Shown here piece after piece: positions 8,948 through 19,367 of a stretch of 49,138 nucleotides of DNA. The position numbers and the translations under genes are program-made. Origin of the DNA: Gammaproteobacteria bacterium (GTDB lineage: Bacteria > Pseudomonadota > Gammaproteobacteria > JAADJB01). The stretch spans positions 99,208 through 148,345 of the forward strand of contig JAADJB010000008.1 of NCBI GenBank assembly GCA_013151035.1, read 5' to 3'. The notes under the pieces are model-generated. The model did no database searches. It had not been told where the DNA came from and saw only the letters and a program-made list of their open reading frames with translations. Each line of letters opens with the position of its first letter. Position 1 is the stretch's first letter.

Positions 8948-9412
8948 ATGGATAGAGAACGATTATTAGAGATTACTGTGGGGATGTTTGTGGCAGCGGG
9001 TTTGGCTGGCTTGCTGGTACTTGCTTTACAGGTTAGTAATCTGGGTTCATTGATCGAAAATAATGGCTATCAGATATCGGCCAATTTCGAGAATATTGGT
9101 GGTTTGAAGGTGCGAGCACCGGTGACTGTATCCGGTGTCAAGATTGGTAAGGTGACTGCTATTAATTATAATGATGAAGATTTTGAAGCGGTGGTAATCA
9201 TGGAAATTAACGACCGTTTTCGACGTTTTCCAATTGATACCTCAGCAATGATTTATACCTCGGGTTTATTAGGCGAGCAGTATATTGCGCTTGATCCAGG
9301 AGGGGAAGATGCCGTCCTGGTTGATGGCAGCCATCTGTCCATGACTCAATCGGCAATAGTGCTGGAAAAGATGATTGGTCAATTTCTGTTTAAGCAGGCA
9401 GAGGGTCAATAG
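8948..9412 (+). CDS. mlaD: Mla substrate-binding MCE protein MlaD
   Basis: The protein has 154 residues with an N-terminal membrane anchor (about residues 8-27) and one MCE domain. The domain pattern is YQISANFENIGGLKVRAPVT followed by VSGVKIGKV and DTSAMIYTSGLLGEQYIALDPGG. MlaD hexamers form the periplasmic ring that receives lipid from MlaFE. The length is typical for single-MCE MlaD proteins. The next gene (TolC-like) starts 2 bases after its stop. Confidence 0.96.
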   Translation: MDRERLLEITVGMFVAAGLAGLLVLALQVSNLGSLIENNGYQISANFENIGGLKVRAPVTVSGVKIGKVTAINYNDEDFEAVVIMEINDRFRRFPIDTSAMIYTSGLLGEQYIALDPGGEDAVLVDGSHLSMTQSAIVLEKMIGQFLFKQAEGQ

Positions 9413-9414
9413 GG

Positions 9415-10776
9415 TTGAAAGTTTTTTTTATTTTTTTACTGGCCTTTTTGTTGCCTGTTACGCCATCAGTTGCTGAGAAATTCACTCTGCAACAGGCTAT
9501 TGACCGCGCCCTGCAACAAGATCCCCGAATTCAGGAACGTAAGCACAATGTTGCAGCCGCCCGCGCTTTGTTGAAAGAGGCATTGGGTAGTGATGATTTC
9601 TTTATCGATGCTAATGCTTTTATGGGCATTGTGCCCGGAGTGGAGGGTGGCTTATATCAGAATGGTGCTAAGACCTGTGTTTCTCCCTGCCCCTTGCGCA
9701 GGGATGTCTATGATTTTAATGATGGTCTTTCATTATGGACCTCGGTTCAGGTCAAACTCATTAAACCGTTGTATACCTTTGGTAAGGTCTCTAACTATGC
9801 TGAGGCTGCCCAGGGTAACGTTGATGTGAAACGAGGCGATGTGTCTTTGCAAAGAAATCAGACCCGACTTGATGTGGCAACGGCCTATTATGGCTATCTT
9901 GCGGCACGTGATACGCGTTATCTATTGCAGGATGTCAGTAAGCGTTTGGATAAGGCGCTGGATCTGGTGAATAGCTGGCTGGATTCTGATAGTGGGCAAG
10001 TCAAGCAATCGGACAAGTTTGCTCTGGAGACAGGGATTGCAACATTGAATCGTTATCTGGCCGAAGCCCAGGCAATTGAGAATATTGCCATGTCGGGTTT
10101 ACACTTGTTGTTGGGCGTGGCGCATGATGAAACGCTGGAACTGGTTGATCGCAAAATTCGTCCCTTACCCTTACCGGATATGGATCTGGATGAATTGCGT
10201 GACAAGGCCTTGACGCAGCGCCCTGAGATTGATCAGTTAAAGGCAGGTTTACGTGCCCGCCGTGCCTTGGTGCTGGCAAAGAAAGCCGACAAAATGCCGA
10301 ATATATACACTGGTATTATTGCCTCATTTGCTAATGCAACCAATCGTGATGAATTAAAAAACCCTTATGTGATTGACCCGTTTAATCATTATGCGGCTAC
10401 TCCTGTGTTGGGTCTCAAGTGGGACTGGTCAGATGGTGTGCAGTCGGCTAGAGTTGCGCGTGCCCAGGCTGAGTTGGATGCGTTGATAGCCAAACGTTCC
10501 TATGCCCGTATCGGGATTCCGTTTGAGGTTGAAGAGCAATATTACCAGGTGCTTGCACATTATCGTGCGGTGGAAGAGATGCGCCTTGCCAGTCGTGCGG
10601 GGAGACGCTGGATGATCAGTAGTTATTCGGACTTTGAAGCTGGGTTTGAAGAGTCGACCAAGGTCATTGAGGCATTTAAATCCTATGTGTTGGCACATAG
10701 TGAATATCTGAAAATGGTGAATGATTATAATATCTATGTCCTGCGCCTGGATAATGTGACAGGGGTTCAGCATTGA
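9415..10776 (+). CDS. TolC-family outer-membrane protein within the mla operon
   Basis: The protein has 453 residues with a signal peptide (cut near SVA, about residue 20) and TolC/OEP architecture: FTLQQAIDRALQQDPRI at the N-terminus and two halves rich in long helices, each with a predicted strand pair. A Cys-x3-Cys pair (CVSPC) lies in the first extracellular-side segment. The start is TTG at 9415, 2 bases after mlaD, and the stop overlaps the mlaC ATG. Known TolC proteins form trimeric channels through outer membrane and periplasm. In many beta- and gammaproteobacterial mla operons this position holds the lipoprotein MlaA (VacJ), and no mlaA is present in this window. A role with Mla is inferred from position only. 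Confidence 0.85.
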   Translation: MKVFFIFLLAFLLPVTPSVAEKFTLQQAIDRALQQDPRIQERKHNVAAARALLKEALGSDDFFIDANAFMGIVPGVEGGLYQNGAKTCVSPCPLRRDVYDFNDGLSLWTSVQVKLIKPLYTFGKVSNYAEAAQGNVDVKRGDVSLQRNQTRLDVATAYYGYLAARDTRYLLQDVSKRLDKALDLVNSWLDSDSGQVKQSDKFALETGIATLNRYLAEAQAIENIAMSGLHLLLGVAHDETLELVDRKIRPLPLPDMDLDELRDKALTQRPEIDQLKAGLRARRALVLAKKADKMPNIYTGIIASFANATNRDELKNPYVIDPFNHYAATPVLGLKWDWSDGVQSARVARAQAELDALIAKRSYARIGIPFEVEEQYYQVLAHYRAVEEMRLASRAGRRWMISSYSDFEAGFEESTKVIEAFKSYVLAHSEYLKMVNDYNIYVLRLDNVTGVQH

Positions 10777-11396
10777 TGTCTCTTGTACAGGGTAAATTGT
10801 TTTTTTTAGGTCTATTGATGATGGCTCTGCATGTCAACGTCCATGCTGCACAGATGGAACCTGTCCCGCAGAAAATAATAAGAGAGGCAACAGATCAGTT
10901 GCTTGAGCGATTCAGGCAGGAGGAGATGTTAATTCGGACTCAACCGGGTAAGCTTTATGACCTGGTGGTGGATGTCGTTGTTCCTACCTTTGATTTCTGG
11001 CGTATGTCACGTTGGGTGCTGGGAAAATACTGGCGTAAGGCAAGTGTCAAACAACGGCAACGTTTTGTTGTTGAATTTCAGCAGATGTTGGTGCGAACCT
11101 ATAGCGCAGCCTTACTGGAATATAAGGGTCAGGAACTGGTTTTTTTGCCGATGAAAGGGCCATCAAAAAGGGGGGAGGTCACGGTTCGGGTCGAGATAGA
11201 GCAGGCCGGGGCATTTCCTATCCCAATATCCTATCGTCTTTATCAAAAGGACAATGAATGGAAGATCTTTGATGTCAAGATTGATGAGATCAGTATGGTC
11301 TCCAATTACCGTACAACCTTTGGTTCCGAGATCCGTAAGCATGGCATCGACTGGCTTATTCGTGAGTTAGCAGCCAAGAATGGTAAGAAGAATTGA
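10776..11396 (+). CDS. mlaC: Periplasmic phospholipid-binding protein MlaC
   Basis: The protein has 206 residues with a signal peptide ending near HVNVHA (about residue 24) and the Tol-Tol-Ttg2/MlaC domain. Diagnostic stretches are DVVVPTFDFWRMSRWVLGKYWR, FVVEFQQMLVRTYSAALLEY and DEISMVSNYRTTFGSEI. MlaC shuttles phospholipid between MlaD and the outer membrane. The ATG at 10776 overlaps the stop of the TolC-like gene; a TTG three bases upstream is a less likely start. Confidence 0.96.
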   Translation: MSLVQGKLFFLGLLMMALHVNVHAAQMEPVPQKIIREATDQLLERFRQEEMLIRTQPGKLYDLVVDVVVPTFDFWRMSRWVLGKYWRKASVKQRQRFVVEFQQMLVRTYSAALLEYKGQELVFLPMKGPSKRGEVTVRVEIEQAGAFPIPISYRLYQKDNEWKIFDVKIDEISMVSNYRTTFGSEIRKHGIDWLIRELAAKNGKKN

Positions 11397-11397
11397 T

Positions 11398-11706
11398 ATG
11401 ACCCTGGCTGGGCTGGAATCAATCTCTGAGTATCGTTTCAGGCTTACCGGTGGGTTAACCCTGTCGTCAGTGGCGGAGCTGAATCAGTTGTTTTACGCAC
11501 AGGTGCCCGTTATCGATGGCGTGAGCATTGAGCTGGATGCGGTCAGGCGGGTGGATAGCGCCGGGTTGGTTTTACTGTTGAGCTGGATGCGTCTATTCAA
11601 GACGCAGGGCATCGCTATTCGTTTTCTTGATCCGAGCGCACAAATGCGATCAATTGCCGAGCTAAGTGATCTTGATAGTATCCTATTTTCAGACACAGGA
11701 TCATAG
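11398..11706 (+). CDS. mlaB: STAS-domain protein MlaB
   Basis: The protein has about 102 residues and a STAS fold. The central pattern VSIELDAVRRVDSAGLVLLLSWMRLF matches the anti-anti-sigma-like loop of MlaB, with the conserved DSAG. MlaB binds MlaF and is needed for its activity. The ATG at 11398 was chosen because it has an AAGAAG ribosome binding site; an in-frame ATG at 11380 inside mlaC would add six residues. It closes the Mla set; ibaG, often next, is absent. Confidence 0.9.
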   Translation: MTLAGLESISEYRFRLTGGLTLSSVAELNQLFYAQVPVIDGVSIELDAVRRVDSAGLVLLLSWMRLFKTQGIAIRFLDPSAQMRSIAELSDLDSILFSDTGS

Positions 11707-11708
11707 GC

Positions 11709-12635
11709 ATGTCTAGCGCTATTCAGTTTAGTCATTTATCAAAACGATTTGACCATCTTCAAGCACTGGATGATATTGATTTTGTGATTAATGAAGGTGA
11801 GTTTTTTGGCTTATTGGGTATGAATGGGGCAGGAAAATCAACCTTGATTCATATTATGGCGGGTCTGTTGCGAGCTAGTTCGGGTAGCATCAAGGTGTTT
11901 GGTCAGGATGTGGTGCAGGACTATCGTGCCACGCGCCAGATGTTGGGTGTGGTGCCTCAGGAAATTGCCTATGACCCGTTTTTTACTGTGCAGGAGATAT
12001 TACATCTGCAATCCGGGTATTTTGGTTTTGGTCAGGAAAATCATGCCTGGATTGGTGAATTGCTAGAGACATTGAGTCTGTCAGATAAGGCCGATGAGAA
12101 TATTAGTCGCCTTTCCGGTGGTATGAAGCGTCGTGTCTTGATTGCCCAGGCACTTGTTCATCATCCGCGCGTTATTGTGCTGGATGAACCAACTGCCGGT
12201 GTTGATGTTGATTTGCGCAAGGCCTTGTGGGAGTTCTCTCAACGTCTACATCAGCAGGGGCACACGGTGTTGCTAACCACCCATTATCTGGAAGAGGCAG
12301 AACATTTATGTGAGCGTATAGCCATTCTTGATCAAGGTCACCTGTGTGCATTGGATGATACTAAAAACTTGTTATCACAGTATCCTTATCGTCTGCTATG
12401 TCTGACGTTAAAGAATAAGAATGATGTGTTGCCACCGGAACTACAGAAAAAACAACTGGAGTCCAGTGGTGATCAAAGGGTGCTACGTATACACCGGACG
12501 GAAGATCCCATCCTGCAGGTGCTCGATACGATTAAGGAAGCCGGCATTGAAATCCTTGATCTAAAGATGAAGGAACCGACACTGGAAGATGTCTTTCTTA
12601 AACTGACCCACGGACATCGTGCGGAGCGCATTTGA
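11709..12635 (+). CDS. yadG: ABC-2 type exporter ATPase (YadG-like)
   Basis: This 308-residue ABC ATPase has Walker A GMNGAGKS (about 36-43), signature LSGGMKRR, Walker B VIVLDEPTAGVD and the extended C-terminal domain of the CcmA/YadG drug- and polysaccharide-export subfamily. It pairs with the permease directly downstream. The substrate is unknown. It starts 2 bases after mlaB, so it is probably co-transcribed with the Mla genes; the gene content between mlaB and murA differs from E. coli. Confidence 0.9.
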   Translation: MSSAIQFSHLSKRFDHLQALDDIDFVINEGEFFGLLGMNGAGKSTLIHIMAGLLRASSGSIKVFGQDVVQDYRATRQMLGVVPQEIAYDPFFTVQEILHLQSGYFGFGQENHAWIGELLETLSLSDKADENISRLSGGMKRRVLIAQALVHHPRVIVLDEPTAGVDVDLRKALWEFSQRLHQQGHTVLLTTHYLEEAEHLCERIAILDQGHLCALDDTKNLLSQYPYRLLCLTLKNKNDVLPPELQKKQLESSGDQRVLRIHRTEDPILQVLDTIKEAGIEILDLKMKEPTLEDVFLKLTHGHRAERI

Positions 12636-12636
12636 T

Positions 12637-14684
<2,048 letters not shown>

Positions 14685-14716
14685 TATGCTTTTAACTGAA
14701 AAAATGTGCTTGATAA

Positions 14717-14746
14717 GTTCGAGCCATGAATCGCCCTTCTCTTGAG
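14717..14746. repeat. Single end of the long palindromic element family (murA-hisG gap)
   Basis: The sequence GTTCGAGCCATGAATCGCCC plus CTTCTCTTGAG matches the left part of the elements at 15508 and 42837. No matching right half was seen, so it is a solo end or decayed copy. Confidence 0.6.
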
Positions 14747-14800
14747 TTTAAGGGGGTGGTGGTGGTGATAATTAATTAGACTTTTCTAAAGTGAATAAAT

Positions 14801-15439
14801 ATGAAAGATCAACTAACAATTGCGGTTTCCAAGGGCAGAATATTTAAGGATACACTGCCATTACTGGCACATGCCGGTATTGTCCCACTGGATGATCCCG
14901 AGAAGTGTCGCAAACTGATTCTGGATACCAATCACGATGATATTAAGCTAGTGATTATTCGTGCCTCGGATGTGCCCGTGTTCGTGCAATATGGTGCGGC
15001 GGATGTCGGTGTGGCAGGTAAGGATGTCTTGATGGAACATGGTGGTGCCGGTCTGTATGAGCCGCTGGATCTAAATATTGCCTGTTGCCGTCTGATGGTG
15101 GCGGTGCCCGAAGGCAAACCGGAACCGCGTGCGCCGATGCGAGTGGCGACCAAATATGTGGAGAGTGCCAAACGTTATTATGCCTCGTTGGGGCAGCAGG
15201 TTGAGATCATCAAGTTATATGGTTCGATGGAGTTGGCTCCTCTGGTTGGTTTGTCTGATTGTATTGTGGATGTGGTTGATACGGGTAATACCTTGAAGGC
15301 TAATGGTCTGGCAGCAACCGAATTAATTGCGAATATTAGCTCACGCCTGATTGTGAACAAGGCATCGATGAAGATGAAGCATGAGCGGGTGGTTAAGTTG
15401 ATTGAGCAGCTTGAAGAGGCAGTTACAGCTAGAAGGTAG
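14801..15439 (+). CDS. hisG: ATP phosphoribosyltransferase, short form HisG
   Basis: The protein has 212 residues, the short form without the C-terminal regulatory domain, which needs HisZ as partner (not in this window). It shows [16 protein letters not shown], the [14 protein letters not shown] loop and the PRPP-binding segment [18 protein letters not shown]. It catalyses the first step of histidine synthesis. The TAG stop lies inside a copy of the short palindromic repeat (15436-15456). Confidence 0.97.
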   Translation: MKDQLTIAVSKGRIFKDTLPLLAHAGIVPLDDPEKCRKLILDTNHDDIKLVIIRASDVPVFVQYGAADVGVAGKDVLMEHGGAGLYEPLDLNIACCRLMVAVPEGKPEPRAPMRVATKYVESAKRYYASLGQQVEIIKLYGSMELAPLVGLSDCIVDVVDTGNTLKANGLAATELIANISSRLIVNKASMKMKHERVVKLIEQLEEAVTARR

Positions 15440-15456
15440 GGTGCGTATTACGCACC
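15436..15456. repeat. Short palindromic repeat (GGTGCGTATTACGCACC family), copy 1
   Basis: The core GGTGCGTA-T-TACGCACC is a perfect palindrome preceded by GTAG. The TAG of this prefix is the hisG stop codon. This is one of at least ten copies in the window. Confidence 0.9.
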
Positions 15457-15467
15457 AGAAACAAATG

Positions 15468-15488
15468 GTAGGGTGCGTACCACGCACC
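15468..15488. repeat. Short palindromic repeat, copy 2
   Basis: GTAG prefix plus core GGTGCGTACCACGCACC, same orientation as copy 1 and 11 bases after it. The arms pair perfectly around a 3-base centre. Confidence 0.88.
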
Positions 15489-15507
15489 AAAGAAATGCTG
15501 TGAGTTC

Positions 15508-15621
15508 GAGGCATGAATCGCTCCTCTTTATCAGAGACACGCCGTGAATACGTCCGTGTAGGCTCCATGCCCGCATCCCTGCGGGCAAGGGTCTCTGCTA
15601 AAGAGGAGCAATCCCTGCCTC
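15508..15621. repeat. 114-bp palindromic element, full copy 1 (MITE/REPIN-like)
   Basis: The 31-base ends (15508-15538 and 15591-15621) form an imperfect inverted repeat with the shared block CTCCTCTTTA next to CAGAGAC. Inside is a second hairpin, TGCCCGC...GCGGGCA. The element shares ends and the internal ACGCCGTGA and GCTCCATGCCCGC blocks with 28488-28598. It carries no gene. It keeps an open frame into hisD by chance. Confidence 0.85.
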
Positions 15622-15639
15622 TTGTGGTTATTGGTAACG

Positions 15640-15660
15640 GTAGGGTGCGTATTACGCACC
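15640..15660. repeat. Short palindromic repeat, copy 3
   Basis: GTAG prefix plus core GGTGCGTATTACGCACC, identical in core to copy 1. It lies 17 bases upstream of the hisD start. Confidence 0.88.
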
Positions 15661-15677
15661 ATGAAACAGGAACAGGT

Positions 15678-16982
15678 ATGAATATCAAACGGTTAAACGC
15701 AAACCAGGATGACTTCCAAAGCCGTCTGGATAATTTATTATCCTGGGAGGCGAGTGCCGATGACCAAATTAATCAGACGGTCAGATCAATCATTGCTGAT
15801 ATCAAGAAGCGAGGTGATGTGGCATTGCTGGAATACACTACGCGTTTTGATCAATTGAAAGTGAATGCGGTGGCAGATCTGGAAATATCGCCACAACGGA
15901 TTCAGCAGGCATTGAAAAATATTCCTGTTGAACAGCGTGAGGCACTGGAGTTATCGGCACAACGTTTGCGTGCCTACGCAGAACATCAAAAGATAGAATC
16001 ATGGTCTTATACCGAGGCGGATGGTACTTTGTTGGGACAGAAGATTACCCCGCTGGATCGGGTCGGTCTTTATGTGCCGGGTGGCAAGGCAGCCTACCCA
16101 TCTTCTGTATTGATGAATGCAATTCCAGCCAGGGTGGCGGGGGTCGCTGAGTTGATTATGGTGGTGCCGACACCCGGTGGTGTGGTGAATGAACTGGTTC
16201 TGGCGGCGGCAGCAGTAGCAGATGTTGATCGTGTCTTTACCATTGGTGGGGCACAGGCCGTGGCGGCACTAGCCTATGGGACGGATACCATCCCGCAGGT
16301 AGACAAGATTGTTGGGCCGGGTAATATCTATGTGGCAACCGCCAAGGGGCTGGTATTTGGTGATGTCGGTATTGATATGATTGCCGGGCCTTCGGAGATC
16401 CTGGTGATCTGTGATGGTGATACTGACCCGGACTGGATTGCGATGGATCTATTCTCACAGGCGGAGCATGATGAGGATGCACAGGCGATTCTGTTATCAC
16501 CGGATGAGGGTTTTCTGGATAAGGTTGAGGCAAGTATTCAACGCCTGATCAAGACCATGCCAAGGGCAGTCATTATTGAACAGTCGATTAGTACGCGCGG
16601 TGCCCTGATCCTGGTGAAAGATTTGCAGCAGGCGGTTGAGATATCCAATTATATTGCCCCTGAACATTTGGAATTATCGGTAGCTGATCCAGAATCACTG
16701 GAACAGGATATTCGTCATGCGGGTGCAATCTTTATGGGACGTTATACGGCTGAGGCACTGGGTGATTATTGTGCCGGGCCTAACCATGTATTACCCACCT
16801 CGCGTACCGCACGTTTCTCATCACCACTGGGGGTCTATGATTTCCAGAAGCGTAGTAGCCTGATTAATTGTTCAGCGTTAGGTGCGGCAACACTGGGTAA
16901 GACGGCGGTGGTGTTGGCGGAAGGCGAGGGGTTGGTGGCTCATGCCCGTTCAGCGGCCTATCGTGTCGAAGATGCGAAATAA
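15678..16982 (+). CDS. hisD: Histidinol dehydrogenase
   Basis: The protein has 434 residues from the ATG at 15678. The HisD pattern is complete: [22 protein letters not shown], the [22 protein letters not shown] segment (key part), [29 protein letters not shown] with the zinc ligands, and [13 protein letters not shown]. It oxidises L-histidinol to histidine with two NAD+. The open frame runs 55 codons further upstream, but that part is encoded entirely by repeats (15508-15660) and has no HisD similarity, so the conserved start MNIKRLN was chosen; ACAGG at 15667-15675 can serve as ribosome binding site. Confidence 0.97.
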   Translation: MNIKRLNANQDDFQSRLDNLLSWEASADDQINQTVRSIIADIKKRGDVALLEYTTRFDQLKVNAVADLEISPQRIQQALKNIPVEQREALELSAQRLRAYAEHQKIESWSYTEADGTLLGQKITPLDRVGLYVPGGKAAYPSSVLMNAIPARVAGVAELIMVVPTPGGVVNELVLAAAAVADVDRVFTIGGAQAVAALAYGTDTIPQVDKIVGPGNIYVATAKGLVFGDVGIDMIAGPSEILVICDGDTDPDWIAMDLFSQAEHDEDAQAILLSPDEGFLDKVEASIQRLIKTMPRAVIIEQSISTRGALILVKDLQQAVEISNYIAPEHLELSVADPESLEQDIRHAGAIFMGRYTAEALGDYCAGPNHVLPTSRTARFSSPLGVYDFQKRSSLINCSALGAATLGKTAVVLAEGEGLVAHARSAAYRVEDAK

Positions 16983-16995
16983 AGAGGGTGTAATA

Positions 16996-18108
16996 TTGAC
17001 CACGAGTAAGGATATTATTCAGCGCATTATCTCACCGCAGATACGGGCACTATCAGCCTATTCTGTTGCCTCGGCTGAGGGTTACATCAAACTGGATGCA
17101 ATGGAAAACCCTTATCAGTGGTCGAGTGATTTGCGTGATGTCTGGTTGCAACGTCTGCACGATGCCCCGATTAACCGTTATCCCGATCCTTCAGCTAAAA
17201 ACTTAATGAAGCAACTAGCGGCAGTGATGGCAGTGCCGGATGGCATGTCGCTGGTGCTGGGTAATGGCTCTGATGAATTGATACAGATGTTGATTATGGC
17301 GGTTGCCGGGCAGGGTGCGGTAATGAGTCCAGAGCCGGGTTTTGTCATGTACAAGATGCTGGCAACTATGCTGGATGTTGAATACATCGGTGTGCCATTA
17401 CAAGATGATGACTTTCAACTGGATATGTCTGCGATGCTGGCGGCGATTAAGCAACATCAACCGGCACTAATTTTTCTTGCTTATCCCAATAATCCAACCG
17501 GTAACTTGTATCATGAGGGTGATATTGAACAAATCATTCAGCAGGCACCGGGGTTGGTGGTGATTGATGAGGCCTATGCCGCATTTACCGAGCACAGTTA
17601 TATGTCTCGATTGGGGCAATATAATAATGTGCTGGTGATGCGTACCGTATCCAAGATGGGTCTGGCAGGTCTGCGCCTGGGTCTGTTGGCCGGTGCCCCC
17701 GAGTGGATACAGGAAATCAACAAGATTCGCCTGCCCTACAATATTAATGTATTAACCCAGATAAGCGCCGAGTTTGCCCTTGAACATCATCAGGTGCTGG
17801 ATCAGCAGACCGCGATGATTCGTAATGATCGTGCCGGATTATTCGAACAGTTGGGCGATCTTCCTGGACTGCATGCCTTTCCCAGTGAGGCTAATTTTAT
17901 TCTGCTACGTGTTCCACAAAGTGCTGCCGATAAGATCCACCAGGCCCTACGTGATGAGCACAAGATCCTGATCAAGAATCTACATGGTAGCCACCCCCTG
18001 TTACAGGATTGTCTGCGTGTTACGGTGGGGACAGTTGATGAGAACAAGGCATTTGTGCAGGCGTTGAAGATGGTTTTGGTGCGTAATACGCACCCTACCC
18101 CTTCGTAG
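16996..18108 (+). CDS. hisC: Histidinol-phosphate aminotransferase
   Basis: This class I/II PLP aminotransferase has about 370 residues. Substrate and PLP motifs include KLDAMENPYQW, LGNGSDELIQMLI, FLAYPNNPTGNLY, DEAYAAF and the Schiff-base lysine in RTVSKMGLAGLRLG. The TTG at 16996 has an AGAGGG ribosome binding site 7 bases upstream; an ATG at 16972 overlapping hisD is an alternative. The last nine or so residues (VRNTHPTPS) are encoded by a short palindromic repeat at 18078-18098 and are not part of the family, so the original stop appears to have been replaced. Confidence 0.95.
   Translation: MTTSKDIIQRIISPQIRALSAYSVASAEGYIKLDAMENPYQWSSDLRDVWLQRLHDAPINRYPDPSAKNLMKQLAAVMAVPDGMSLVLGNGSDELIQMLIMAVAGQGAVMSPEPGFVMYKMLATMLDVEYIGVPLQDDDFQLDMSAMLAAIKQHQPALIFLAYPNNPTGNLYHEGDIEQIIQQAPGLVVIDEAYAAFTEHSYMSRLGQYNNVLVMRTVSKMGLAGLRLGLLAGAPEWIQEINKIRLPYNINVLTQISAEFALEHHQVLDQQTAMIRNDRAGLFEQLGDLPGLHAFPSEANFILLRVPQSAADKIHQALRDEHKILIKNLHGSHPLLQDCLRVTVGTVDENKAFVQALKMVLVRNTHPTPS
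18078..18098. repeat. Short palindromic repeat, copy 4 (inverted, inside hisC 3' end)
   Basis: GGTGCGTAATACGCACC followed by CTAC, which is the reverse orientation of copy 1. It lies within the hisC reading frame and contributes the C-terminal residues of the protein. Confidence 0.88.
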
Positions 18109-18131
18109 CACCCTAGCTGTGATTTTTTTAT

Positions 18132-19280
18132 TTATTCCTGCTGCGGGCGACGAATTAAACGAACCTGTTTTTCAAACTCATTACCCATGCGCACAATGCG
18201 TAGCTGAATGGTGGTTCCCGGTTTCAGGCGTGAGTTCTGGTTCATGGTATTGCGTGCATTACTGACCGCTTTATTGTTGATATGGGTAATAATATCGCCC
18301 GGTTGAAGACCGGCCAGATGAGCCGGGCCATTACGAAAAATACCGGAGATCAGTACACCATGATTACCCTTGAACGAGAGTGATCTTGCCAGTTCGGCAT
18401 TCAGATCCTGTGCCTCAATGCCGAGCCATCCACGCACCACACTGCCATGTTCAATGATCTGTTTCATGATGTCTTTGGCAAGGTTGACCGGGATGGCAAA
18501 ACCAATGCCCTGTGATCCCCCGGACTTGCTGAAGATGGCGGTGTTGATACCAATTAATTCACCATAGGCATTGATTAATGCACCACCGGAATTACCGGGG
18601 TTGATGGCGGCATCAGTCTGGATGAAGTCTTCAAAGGCATTGATGCCGAGCTGATTTCTGCCCTTGGCACTAACAATGCCGAGAGTGACGGTTTGTCCCA
18701 CCCCGAATGGGTTGCCGATGGCAAGGGTGACATCGCCAACACGCAGGCTATTGGATTCACCAATAATGATGCTGGGTAGATTATCGAGATTAATCTGTAA
18801 AACCGATAGATCGGTATCAGGATCGCTACCGACAACACTGGCTTGCACGGTACGACCATCGGCGAGTAGGATCTTAATTTGATCGGCACCGGCAATGACG
18901 TGATTATTGGTCAGGATGTAACCTTGTGTGCTAATAATAACGCCTGATCCGAGACTGGTTTGTAGACGTTGGCGTTGTTGTGAGAGATTCTTGCCAAAGA
19001 AATATTGCATGATCGGGTTGTTGAACATTAACTGTCGACGTTCGGTGACCAATTTGCGAGTATAGATGTTGACCACGGCGGGTTTTGCGATAGCGACGGC
19101 ATCGGCGTAGGATACCGGGCCGCTACCGGCGGGTCGGGTATGCGGTGCCACTTGCTGGATCTCAACCAATTCAGGGGGGCGAGAGATAAGTTCAGGCCAT
19201 AACAGTAGCAGGAGACCTGCTGTAGCGAGTCCGGTCAGGATGGACTGGATAATAAAACCTGAATAGAATTGTTTTTTCAT
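18132..19280 (-). CDS. degS: Periplasmic serine protease of the DegS/AlgW type
   Basis: The protein has 382 residues, with an N-terminal membrane anchor (about 10-31), a trypsin-like domain with the triad His127 (TNNHVIAG), Asp157 (DTDLSVL) and Ser231 (NPGNSGGAL), and one C-terminal PDZ domain (about 285-375). A single PDZ and uncleaved anchor point to DegS/AlgW rather than DegP. The family cleaves the anti-sigma factor RseA/MucA when misfolded outer-membrane proteins bind the PDZ. It converges with hisC, separated by 23 bases, and diverges from the Nif3-like gene. Confidence 0.93.
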   Translation of the reverse strand: MKKQFYSGFIIQSILTGLATAGLLLLLWPELISRPPELVEIQQVAPHTRPAGSGPVSYADAVAIAKPAVVNIYTRKLVTERRQLMFNNPIMQYFFGKNLSQQRQRLQTSLGSGVIISTQGYILTNNHVIAGADQIKILLADGRTVQASVVGSDPDTDLSVLQINLDNLPSIIIGESNSLRVGDVTLAIGNPFGVGQTVTLGIVSAKGRNQLGINAFEDFIQTDAAINPGNSGGALINAYGELIGINTAIFSKSGGSQGIGFAIPVNLAKDIMKQIIEHGSVVRGWLGIEAQDLNAELARSLSFKGNHGVLISGIFRNGPAHLAGLQPGDIITHINNKAVSNARNTMNQNSRLKPGTTIQLRIVRMGNEFEKQVRLIRRPQQE

Positions 19281-19367
19281 AGAGCGCCCGGTTGTTGAGG
19301 GTGATTGTTGGTTGATAGGGGTTATAATTACAAAAATTGAATTAATTAACCAGAGGTTCCTTGCCTA

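Noticed and set aside
15436-15660. Three short repeats in a row considered as a CRISPR-like array
   Set aside because: Spacing is irregular (11 and about 150 bases), the unit is an interspersed palindrome found across the window, and no cas gene is present.
15513-15677. 55-codon N-terminal extension of hisD
   Set aside because: It is read entirely through the palindromic element and short repeat copy 3 and has no similarity to HisD; the family start is MNIKRLN at 15678.
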